DNA of 7,351 bases, taken from positions 1 to 7,351 of the forward strand of contig JAPHUJ010000170.1 in the NCBI GenBank assembly GCA_026193735.1, read 5' to 3'. Origin of the DNA: Sulfurovum sp. (lineage in GTDB: Bacteria; Campylobacterota; Campylobacteria; Campylobacterales; Sulfurovaceae). The position numbers and the translations under genes were made by a program. Of the stretch, positions 1-5,675 are shown piece by piece. The notes beneath the pieces were generated by a model, which was not told where the DNA came from, searched no databases, and saw only the letters and a program-made list of their open reading frames with translations. Each line of letters opens with the position of its first letter. The stretch's first letter is position 1.

Positions 1-13
1 AAAAGGATAATTA

Positions 14-262
14 ATGGGTATCAAAAAATTTATTAAGAACGCGAAACACGCTTTAGGATTGAATGATTGTCAGGTAGAGGGTAAAAAGAAAAGACTTAAA
101 GCTCTGTTGAAGAAGCTCAGCGAAAGAAAAAAAAGCATTAAGAAATCTCTAGAAGCCTCTTCTTTAGATAAAAAAGAAACAAAAGAGCTAAAAGAGGAAC
201 TTGAAATTGTTTCTCTACAGATCAAAAAAGGAAAAAAGCTTCTACACGAACTTTATTCTTAA
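14..262 (+). CDS. Small lysine-rich helical (coiled-coil-like) protein, function unknown
   Basis: An 82-residue protein that I do not recognise. It has 22 lysines and 2 arginines against 11 acidic residues, so it is strongly basic (about +13). After an N-terminal segment (residues 1-20, with a single Cys at 19), residues 24-46 and 53-80 look like two amphipathic helices with spaced Leu/Ile (L28, L32, L35, I42, L46; L59, L63, V66, I70), joined by a short Ser-rich turn near 48-52. A helical hairpin is likely. There is no signal peptide or membrane segment, so it should be cytoplasmic. The ATG at 14 has an AAAAGGA ribosome site just upstream. It lies 51 bases before the first ppk2 in the same orientation, so co-transcription is plausible, and its charge would suit binding a polyanion such as polyphosphate or nucleic acid. 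That role is inference only. Confidence 0.72.
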   Translation: MGIKKFIKNAKHALGLNDCQVEGKKKRLKALLKKLSERKKSIKKSLEASSLDKKETKELKEELEIVSLQIKKGKKLLHELYS

Positions 263-301
263 AAGATATCACAACAAGAACAAAATATACTAAAAATAAA
301 C

Positions 302-305
302 AGGG
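302..305 (+). promoter_or_regulatory. Ribosome binding site deciding the start of the first ppk2
   Basis: AGGG lies 8 bases before the ATG at 314. The in-frame GTG at 305 and TTG at 308 overlap or directly abut this site and have no other purine-rich site at a usable distance, so ATG 314 is preferred. Confidence 0.55.
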
Positions 306-313
306 TGTTGAAA

Positions 314-1210
314 ATGACAGAAAACAAAGAGAAATTGATAGAAATAGATGGTGATAAAGTATCACTAGATGAGTTAATAAATGTATATAAAGAATCAAAG
401 TCAGAAAAAGATTTTGAAAACAAAGCTGATAAAAAAAGAAAAGAGGAACAAGAACTAAAGCCTTATCAGGCGGAACTTATAAAGCTTCAAAGACATATTG
501 AAGAGACAAATCAAAAGATGATCATACTTTTTGAAGGCCGTGATGCTGCAGGAAAAGGTGGAACCATCCGAAGAGTTACACGGTATATGAATGAAAAACA
601 TTATCGTATCGTAGCGCTTGGAAAACCGACAGAAGAACAAAAAACACAATGGTTTTACCAAAAGTATATTTCGCATTTTCCAAGAGGTGGAGAGATCGTA
701 CTATTTGATAGGAGCTGGTACAATAGAGCCATGGTAGAATCTGTTTTTGGCTTTTGTACCAAAAAAGAGTATGATGATTTCATGAAAGGTGTTAAAGGGT
801 TTGAAAAGGATCTTACACGACAAGGAATCATTCTTATAAAACTCTATTTTTCTGTGACTAAAGATGAACAAGCAAGAAGATTTGAAAGAAGAAAAACAGA
901 TCCGCTCAGACAGTGGAAACTAAGTGAAATAGATGTACAGGCACAAGACAGATGGGATGATTTTACAGAGACAAAATATAATATGCTCAAGCAGACCCAC
1001 TCCTACAATGCTCCTTGGACGATCATACGGTCAAATGATAAGCAAAAAGCAAGACTTGAAGCTCTAAAAGTCATCTTAAACTCAGTAAATTATGAAGGTA
1101 GAGACGAAACCCTGGATTATACACTTGATCCAGAGATTGTGATATCTGGCGCAAGAGAAATTGAGATCATGGATGCACAAAGAAGCAGTAGTGGTAAATT
1201 TATAGGTTAA
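314..1210 (+). CDS. ppk2: Polyphosphate kinase 2 (PPK2), short single-domain type, first of a tandem pair
   Basis: A 298-residue cytoplasmic kinase that transfers phosphate between inorganic polyphosphate and nucleotides, most likely running towards ADP/GDP to ATP/GTP. Seen in the sequence: Walker A GRDAAGKGG (residues 75-83), Walker B region FDRSWYNRA (131-139), and the lid segment RRFERRKTDPLRQWKL (188-203), which supplies the basic residues that hold polyphosphate. Length and the EGRDAAGKGG signature fit class I of the family. Class and nucleotide preference cannot be proven from motifs alone. Residues 1-50 form a charged N-terminal extension (including a stretch rich in Lys/Glu near 30-47) that is longer than in the second copy. 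The start was chosen on the ribosome site at 302-305; an in-frame GTG at 305 would add three residues. The second ppk2 begins 18 bases downstream, so the two are almost certainly co-transcribed. Confidence 0.95.
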   Translation: MTENKEKLIEIDGDKVSLDELINVYKESKSEKDFENKADKKRKEEQELKPYQAELIKLQRHIEETNQKMIILFEGRDAAGKGGTIRRVTRYMNEKHYRIVALGKPTEEQKTQWFYQKYISHFPRGGEIVLFDRSWYNRAMVESVFGFCTKKEYDDFMKGVKGFEKDLTRQGIILIKLYFSVTKDEQARRFERRKTDPLRQWKLSEIDVQAQDRWDDFTETKYNMLKQTHSYNAPWTIIRSNDKQKARLEALKVILNSVNYEGRDETLDYTLDPEIVISGAREIEIMDAQRSSSGKFIG

Positions 1211-1228
1211 ACTTTATTAGGGGAAAAA

Positions 1229-2047
1229 ATGAAAGAGAACAAAAATACAGAAAAAGTGCAAATTTGGGTGAAGAAAGAAACTTTAGAATACGAGAAGGAA
1301 TTGGCAAAACTTCAAGTTGAACTTCTGAAATTTCAAAACCATGTGAAAGATAAAGGTCTTAAAATTTTAATGATCTTTGAAGGTCGAGATGCTGCTGGAA
1401 AAGGTGGTACGATCAAAAGAATTACAGAACACCTAAATCCAAGGGGTGCCAGAGTAGTTGCTCTTGAAAAGCCTAGTGATAAAGAGTTGTCACAGTGGTA
1501 CTTTCAAAGATATGCAGAACACCTTCCAAGTGCTGGTGAAATTGTTCTATTTGATAGAAGTTGGTATAATAGAGCAATGGTTGAACCTGTGATGGGATTT
1601 TGTACAGAGAGGCAACAGGTCAGATTTTTAAAAGATGCACCAGAGTTTGAAAAGATGATTACAGATGATGATATCCAGATATTTAAATTTTATTTTTCAG
1701 TATCTAAGGATGAGCAGGCAAGAAGATTTAAAGCTAGAGAGACAGATCCTCTCAGGCAGTATAAGCTCTCTCCAGTAGATAAAGAGTCACAAAAATTATG
1801 GGATGAATACTCACTTGCTAAATTTATGATGCTTAGTGCTACTCATACAGAAGTAACTCCTTGGACCATTGTTAAAAGTGACAATAAGAAAAAAGCCAGG
1901 ATAAATTGTATAAAACATATTTTGAATTTTGTGGATTATCCAGATAAGATCAAGAAAAAAGATATTCAAGTAGATTGCGATATCATTGTATATGGAAGAG
2001 ATGAAGCCATAGCAATGGAAAAAAGATTTAAGTTCTCACTTAAATAA
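1229..2047 (+). CDS. ppk2: Polyphosphate kinase 2 (PPK2), second of a tandem pair
   Basis: A 272-residue PPK2 with all catalytic motifs intact: Walker A GRDAAGKGG (52-60), Walker B region FDRSWYNRA (108-116), and lid RRFKARETDPLRQYKL (165-180). It aligns without large gaps to the upstream copy from about residue 29 to the C-terminus, with roughly half of the core residues identical by eye. The two differ in the N-terminal extension (shorter here), in the segment after Walker A, and around residues 126-150, which are acidic here (TDDDIQ). An AGGGG ribosome site (1219-1223) precedes the ATG by 5 bases. Because neither copy is decayed, the pair probably divides labour by nucleotide (ADP versus GDP, or mono- versus diphosphate) or forms mixed oligomers. 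That division is inference. Confidence 0.95.
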   Translation: MKENKNTEKVQIWVKKETLEYEKELAKLQVELLKFQNHVKDKGLKILMIFEGRDAAGKGGTIKRITEHLNPRGARVVALEKPSDKELSQWYFQRYAEHLPSAGEIVLFDRSWYNRAMVEPVMGFCTERQQVRFLKDAPEFEKMITDDDIQIFKFYFSVSKDEQARRFKARETDPLRQYKLSPVDKESQKLWDEYSLAKFMMLSATHTEVTPWTIVKSDNKKKARINCIKHILNFVDYPDKIKKKDIQVDCDIIVYGRDEAIAMEKRFKFSLK

Positions 2048-2061
2048 TTTCTGTTTATTTT

Positions 2062-2077
2062 GTATAAAAGTTTATAC
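2062..2077. repeat. Perfect AT-rich inverted repeat between convergent genes
   Basis: GTATAAA, a 2-base spacer, then TTTATAC: a 7-bp perfect inverted repeat. It starts 14 bases after the second ppk2 stop and overlaps the antiporter stop on the other strand. An adjoining ATACG-TTCT-CGTAT hairpin occupies 2074-2087. The stems are short and AT-rich and lack a clear T-run on the + strand, so it is at best a weak terminator for the ppk2 operon. Confidence 0.4.
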
Positions 2078-3271
2078 GTTCTCGTATTTAAAAAGCCATT
2101 TTAGTAAAAATGGCGGTGCAATAGTTGTTACTATGATCACAAAGACTAGAACAGCATAGATCTCATTATTGAGTATGCCGTTCACCCGCCCTACCTCTGC
2201 AAATATCAATCCCACTTCTCCACGTGGAACCATAGAAATACCGATCAAGGCTTTGTTTAATGCACTTGTTTTTCTAAGTAAAAAAGCGCCCATATATTTT
2301 CCAATAATAGCAATAAATAGGAAGATAAACGCCAAAGACCAAAATTTTGTTGATGTAAAGTCTATCACTCTTAAGTTCATCGATAATCCTACCATCACAA
2401 AAAATATAGGAGTGAACATCTGTGCTATAGGGGTTATAGATTTTTTTACTTTCTGCAAAAACACTTCATCATTTCTTAACCCCATACCAAATGGTAAAAT
2501 AAACCGTCGTGACAGTGCAATACCCGCAGCAAACGAACCTAAAATTTCAGGTGCACCAAAAAGATGTGAAAGATAAGCAAAAAGTGCGATCAAAGAGATG
2601 ATTATGGTTGGTATAAAACCAGGCACTTTTTGATGTTCATCAAATTTTTTCATAAAACTAGAGATAAAGTTGGCAAAAACAGGTGCAATAAGTAGAAAAA
2701 GTAAGATGAACACTGTCGTGTTCAAGGTATTGGTCATACTTAACTCTTGCGTGATGGCATAGTCATAGATAAATACAAGTATAATAACACCAAAAATATC
2801 ATCTATCACTGCAGCACCGATGACTATCTGTGCAATATCTGTATGTTCTTTTTTTAAGTCTTTTAACACCCTCATTGTTATCCCTATACTTGTTGCAGTA
2901 AGGGTACCGCCTATGAATAAAGAAACAACAAGTGAGAGATCAAATACATAATAGGATACTAAAGCAGAAACAGTAAACGGAAATACTGCACCAAATAATG
3001 CAACAATAACAGATTTTGCCCCTGCTTCTTTAAGACGCTGGATATCAGTATCCAAACCAATTTCAAAGAGTAAAAGGAGAATACCGATCTCGGAGAGTAC
3101 TTTGAGTACGTCATTCACCCCGATGAGTCCAAATCCTGAGACACCAAGAAGTATACCCGCACTTAATTCACCAAGTACAGCCGGAATGCCAATACGGGCA
3201 AACAACTCTCCTAAAATTCTTGCAGTCACTAAAATTAAAAAAAGTATCAGAAAAAAATTGTGTATATCCAT
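2072..3271 (-). CDS. CPA2-family cation/proton antiporter (NapA/GerN/Kef-type), membrane domain only
   Basis: A 399-residue, almost wholly hydrophobic inner-membrane protein with about 12 predicted membrane segments. It should exchange Na+ or K+ for H+. Seen: the family N-terminus with LGELSAGILLG (33-43); the unwound-helix motif TATS (125-128); the ion-binding pair D157-D158 in GAAVIDDIFG, typical of CPA2 exchangers such as NapA; a membrane-embedded Lys (K325 in IIGKYMG) at the place of the lysine conserved in that group; and MVPRGEVGLI (347-356) near the end. There is no C-terminal RCK/TrkA-N regulatory domain, unlike full KefB/KefC proteins. The start follows a TAAAT stretch with no visible Shine-Dalgarno. 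The gene lies 69 bases downstream of the FtsH-like gene and may share its transcript. Whether the ion is Na+ or K+ cannot be told from the sequence. Confidence 0.92.
   Translation of the reverse strand: MDIHNFFLILFLILVTARILGELFARIGIPAVLGELSAGILLGVSGFGLIGVNDVLKVLSEIGILLLLFEIGLDTDIQRLKEAGAKSVIVALFGAVFPFTVSALVSYYVFDLSLVVSLFIGGTLTATSIGITMRVLKDLKKEHTDIAQIVIGAAVIDDIFGVIILVFIYDYAITQELSMTNTLNTTVFILLFLLIAPVFANFISSFMKKFDEHQKVPGFIPTIIISLIALFAYLSHLFGAPEILGSFAAGIALSRRFILPFGMGLRNDEVFLQKVKKSITPIAQMFTPIFFVMVGLSMNLRVIDFTSTKFWSLAFIFLFIAIIGKYMGAFLLRKTSALNKALIGISMVPRGEVGLIFAEVGRVNGILNNEIYAVLVFVIIVTTIAPPFLLKWLFKYENV
2090..2114 (-). terminator. Intrinsic-terminator-like hairpin inside the antiporter's 3' coding end
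   Basis: Read on the minus strand: GCCATTTT, loop TACT, AAAATGGC, then TTTTT. This is an 8-bp perfect stem with a 4-base loop and an immediate T-run, the usual shape of a Rho-independent terminator. It is oriented for the antiporter transcript but lies before the TAA at 2074-2072, overlapping the codons for the last residues. On the + strand no T-run follows, so it would not serve the ppk2 operon. Confidence 0.45.
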
Positions 3272-3288
3272 ATTTAATTGTACAGAAA

Positions 3289-3294
3289 ATTATA
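3289..3294 (-). promoter_or_regulatory. Possible -10 element upstream of the antiporter gene
   Basis: A perfect TATAAT on the minus strand lies 17 bases before the antiporter ATG, within the 69-base gap after the FtsH-like gene. No good -35 is visible, which is common for vegetative promoters in Campylobacterota, but in such AT-rich DNA this may be chance. If real, the antiporter has its own transcript with a short leader. Confidence 0.3.
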
Positions 3295-3340
3295 TAATAT
3301 CTAACATCATTACTAATTCTTCTTTTAAAATACCCTGCAC

Positions 3341-4687
3341 TTATAGACTATCCGGTATCTTATGGGATAGTTCTGTATCACCTATAATTGAAGAAAGTTC
3401 ATCACTTTCTACTATTTCCTGCTCTATCAGTTTAAGTGCCAAGGTTTCTATCTTTTCCCAATATGCATCTACTAATTTTTCTGTATCATGTTTTGCTGCA
3501 TGAATCCAATGTAAAAATCTTTTTTCAATTTGTTGTTCTAAAAAATAGTTGTCTAAAGAACCAATCGCACTTAAATTAATATATCCCAATTCTTTATCCA
3601 TTCCTAAAGTTGTAATAGCTGCATAAATTTGCAACGAGGCTTGAGAAAGATCATTTTGCGCACCGCTATCCATCTGTTCACTTCCAATTTTTTTGACATT
3701 TGCCACACGTCCGGAAAGTAATACACAAACATCATGATACAAATCTTTTTTTGTCACATTGGATAACTGATCTTCATCATTGTAAGAAACAAAACCGAGC
3801 GTCTTACTTCGTGGTGCAATAGTGACTTGTTCAATTTTAATATGAGGTAAAAGCAAAACAGAAAGTACGGCATGTGCTGCTTCGTGATAGGCAGTCATTT
3901 TTAGTTCTTTTTCAAGATTCTCAACCATCTTTTTTTCAACTTTATGTCCGTATTTGATGATATTGATCTGTTCGATGAGTATCTCTTCAGTAATAAGCTC
4001 TTTATCCTGTTCAACCACAGAGAGTGCTGCCATGCGTCCAACTCTTTCAAGTTCCAAGGCACTCATTCCGGCAATATAACGTACAATGCGTTCAACATCT
4101 ATTTTTGTATCATGTGGCTTTTGCATGATCTTTTCTATAAAGAACCTTCTGGCATCTTTATCTAATTCTAAAACTTCTAATAAAAAATCAAGTTTCTGTG
4201 GTGAAGTTAATACAGGATCAATTTCATCAAGACTTTCAGCTGTAGCAACAGTAAATACCATCTCATTAGTTGATTCTAGTACTTTTGCAATATCTGAAAA
4301 TGAAACATTTGTAATAGCACCTTGCATAATGCCTTTGATGTCAATATCTTCCAGAATGACCATACAGGGTGCATGTTTGGAAGCAATTTCATACACTTCT
4401 TTAATATAGTCAAGTTCAAAAAGTTTAGATCCGGATATCTCAAGATAAGATAGACCTGCTTCTTTTGTGAAAGCCTTTGCAAGCATTTTTTTACCAACGC
4501 TAACAGGACCATAGATGAGTAACCCTTTAGGAATAGCCGTATCGAACCGTTCAAGTATTTCCGGATTTTTAACGATCCTGATGATCCCTTTAAGACGTTC
4601 TTTGATCTGTTTATGACCGACAACATCATCAAAGCCAATTTTAGACTTCTTTAATTTTGGTATATCTTTTGTTTTTTTCGTTGCCAT
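3341..4687 (-). CDS. Soluble FtsH-like protein: degenerate AAA module fused to an intact M41 zinc peptidase
   Basis: A 448-residue relative of the membrane protease FtsH. FtsH normally has about 600-650 residues with two N-terminal membrane helices; here the protein starts directly before the AAA domain with a Lys-rich stretch (1-17) and no membrane segment. The AAA domain (about 18-250) is recognisable (DDVVGHKQIKERL at 20-32) but damaged: Walker A is GPVSVGKK (60-67), with Lys where Thr/Ser should hold Mg; Walker B ends LEDID instead of IDEID; the FVG pore loop is deleted after ISGSKLFE; and the RPGRFD arginine-finger segment is replaced by TSPQKLD (161-167). The peptidase domain (about 262-435) keeps HEAAH (268-272) and the third zinc ligand D346 in SGAQNDL, 78 residues after H268 as in E. 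coli FtsH. A GGT ribosome site precedes the ATG by 6 bases. I infer a peptidase that does not unfold substrates by ATP hydrolysis; its substrate is unknown. It is divergent from upp and upstream of the antiporter. Confidence 0.9.
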   Translation of the reverse strand: MATKKTKDIPKLKKSKIGFDDVVGHKQIKERLKGIIRIVKNPEILERFDTAIPKGLLIYGPVSVGKKMLAKAFTKEAGLSYLEISGSKLFELDYIKEVYEIASKHAPCMVILEDIDIKGIMQGAITNVSFSDIAKVLESTNEMVFTVATAESLDEIDPVLTSPQKLDFLLEVLELDKDARRFFIEKIMQKPHDTKIDVERIVRYIAGMSALELERVGRMAALSVVEQDKELITEEILIEQINIIKYGHKVEKKMVENLEKELKMTAYHEAAHAVLSVLLLPHIKIEQVTIAPRSKTLGFVSYNDEDQLSNVTKKDLYHDVCVLLSGRVANVKKIGSEQMDSGAQNDLSQASLQIYAAITTLGMDKELGYINLSAIGSLDNYFLEQQIEKRFLHWIHAAKHDTEKLVDAYWEKIETLALKLIEQEIVESDELSSIIGDTELSHKIPDSL

Positions 4688-4710
4688 TTCATACCTTTAT
4701 ATACGTAATC

Positions 4711-4716
4711 ATTCTA
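4711..4716 (-). promoter_or_regulatory. Possible -10 element for the FtsH-like gene
   Basis: TAGAAT on the minus strand lies 23 bases before the start codon at 4687; a second TAGAAT lies at 4727-4732. Neither has a convincing -35. One of the two may serve the FtsH-like gene, which must be transcribed away from upp out of this 137-base divergent gap. Confidence 0.27.
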
Positions 4717-4770
4717 TATTATCCTAATTCTAGCATAACTCTTTCTTCAATACTTACCTAAAAAGATCGT

Positions 4771-4798
4771 TTTTCATGAAATTGAGTTTAGGTATAAT
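4771..4798 (+). promoter_or_regulatory. Sigma-70-type promoter of upp
   Basis: TTTTCA (4771-4776, four of six matches to TTGACA), a 16-base spacer, then a perfect TATAAT (4793-4798). Transcription would start near 4805 and give a leader of about 20 bases that holds the GAAAGG ribosome site 6 bases before the upp ATG. Confidence 0.6.
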
Positions 4799-4824
4799 AA
4801 AATATTCAAAATGAAAGGTACATT

Positions 4825-5448
4825 ATGATTCATGAACTATCTAACCCTGTTGCTAAAACTTTGTTAAACCATTTGAGAGAAATACAATCAGATGCATTAC
4901 GTTTTCGGCATATTATTCAAGAGCTTACACGGCTATTGGTTTATGAGGCACTAAAGACGGAAACAGTAGAAGATCAAACCATTACAACTTGGCAAGGAGA
5001 ACAAACATTTGGATTTATCAAAGAAGAAGATCTTATTTTTGTCACTATTTTACGCGCCGGTCTGCCTATGATAGAGTCTGTCACTGCACTTTTTCCAAAA
5101 GCTTCTTCAGGATTTTTGGCTATGAAACGTGATGAAAAAACACATCAGAGTGTGCTTTACTATGATCGTATACCTGAATGTAAAGACAAAACAGTTATTA
5201 TCGTTGATCCTATGGTAGCAACAGCCGGTTCACTATGTGATGCCATATCTGTCATTCAAGCTAAATTACCCAAAAAGATCATCTCTCTCAATATTATTGG
5301 ATCCCCTGAAGGAATGGTCATACTGGAACAAAAACACCCAAATATTGAAGTATTTATTGCACAGATAGATGAAAAACTTAATGAAAATAAGTATATTATC
5401 CCAGGATTGGGAGATGCCGGTGATAGATCTTACAATACAGAAAAATGA
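4825..5448 (+). CDS. upp: Uracil phosphoribosyltransferase
   Basis: A 207-residue cytoplasmic enzyme (E. coli Upp has 208) that makes UMP and pyrophosphate from uracil and PRPP in pyrimidine salvage. Seen: LRAGLPMIE (76-84), where Upp proteins bind the phosphates; the PRPP loop IVDPMVATAGS (126-136); and the uracil-binding C-terminal block YIIPGLGDAGDR (190-201), all in the family order and at the family spacing. The PRPP loop reads DPMVATAGS where most bacterial enzymes have DPMLATGGS, so one loop Gly is Ala. That is a mild divergence and not evidence of inactivity. It has its own promoter and a clear ribosome site, is divergent from the FtsH-like gene, and is followed by a long AT-rich gap, so it looks monocistronic. 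Confidence 0.95.
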   Translation: MIHELSNPVAKTLLNHLREIQSDALRFRHIIQELTRLLVYEALKTETVEDQTITTWQGEQTFGFIKEEDLIFVTILRAGLPMIESVTALFPKASSGFLAMKRDEKTHQSVLYYDRIPECKDKTVIIVDPMVATAGSLCDAISVIQAKLPKKIISLNIIGSPEGMVILEQKHPNIEVFIAQIDEKLNENKYIIPGLGDAGDRSYNTEK

Positions 5449-5465
5449 AGTCTTTATAAACATGC

Positions 5466-5486
5466 TATATCAATATATTCTTTTTC
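5466..5486 (+). terminator. Possible weak terminator after upp
   Basis: TATAT-CA-ATATA is a 5-bp AT stem followed by TTCTTTTTC. It lies 18 bases after the upp stop. The T-run and position fit an intrinsic terminator, but the stem is weak and could be chance in AT-rich DNA. Confidence 0.3.
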
Positions 5487-5500
5487 ATAAGTAAATATTA

Positions 5501-5525
5501 TTGATAATAAAATTTTTGATAATAA
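5501..5525. repeat. Two direct copies of TTGATAATAA upstream of the sulfite dehydrogenase operon
   Basis: TTGATAATAA occurs at 5501-5510 and again at 5516-5525, starts 15 bases apart. The first copy also forms a short inverted repeat, TTATT-GAT-AATAA (5498-5510). This lies about 90-115 bases before the presumed sorA promoter. It could be an operator for a dimeric regulator, but no specific regulator is recognised and the AT bias of the gap lowers the weight. Confidence 0.35.
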
Positions 5526-5616
5526 TTAAATGTATCATTATGAGCACAACTATACTCTTTAAAGCTTATTTTCAGTGACTATTAAGAGATATTCTCCCAT
5601 AATCACATTACTTACT

Positions 5617-5622
5617 TATAAT
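5617..5622 (+). promoter_or_regulatory. Possible -10 element of the sorA-sorB operon
   Basis: A perfect TATAAT lies 53 bases before the sorA ATG at 5676, giving a leader of about 45 bases. No good -35 is visible at the right distance. It is the best candidate in the gap between upp and sorA. Confidence 0.38.
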
Positions 5623-5663
5623 TAATATTAGAATTAATGAGTATATGGTATTTATCTCACACC

Positions 5664-5669
5664 GAAAGG
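5664..5669 (+). promoter_or_regulatory. Ribosome binding site deciding the sorA start
   Basis: GAAAGG lies 6 bases before the ATG at 5676. An in-frame ATG at 5637 would put 13 extra residues ahead of the twin-arginine signal and has no ribosome site, so 5676 is chosen. Confidence 0.8.
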
Positions 5670-5675
5670 TATTTT

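Noticed and set aside
2169..2576. A 135-residue open frame on the + strand
   Set aside because: It lies entirely opposite the antiporter gene, lacks a ribosome site and shows no domain; it is a mirror of the hydrophobic coding strand.
3102..3503. A 133-residue open frame on the + strand spanning the gap between the two minus-strand genes
   Set aside because: It overlaps the antiporter N-terminus and the FtsH-like C-terminus antisense, has Ser/Ile-rich content typical of shadows, and no ribosome site.
4276..4638. A 120-residue minus-strand frame inside the FtsH-like gene, checked as a sign of a frameshift
   Set aside because: The main frame carries the recognisable AAA and M41 homology throughout, so the alternative frame is a shadow and the AAA degeneracy is not caused by a simple frameshift.
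5449..5636. The AT-rich gap after upp, checked for a small gene, riboswitch or small RNA
   Set aside because: All frames are short or shadows, and no riboswitch-like conserved core or strong structured element is visible; only weak AT hairpins and the direct repeats are present.
5637..5675. Upstream ATG giving sorA 13 extra N-terminal residues
   Set aside because: It has no ribosome site and would bury the twin-arginine signal; ATG 5676 has GAAAGG at the right spacing.
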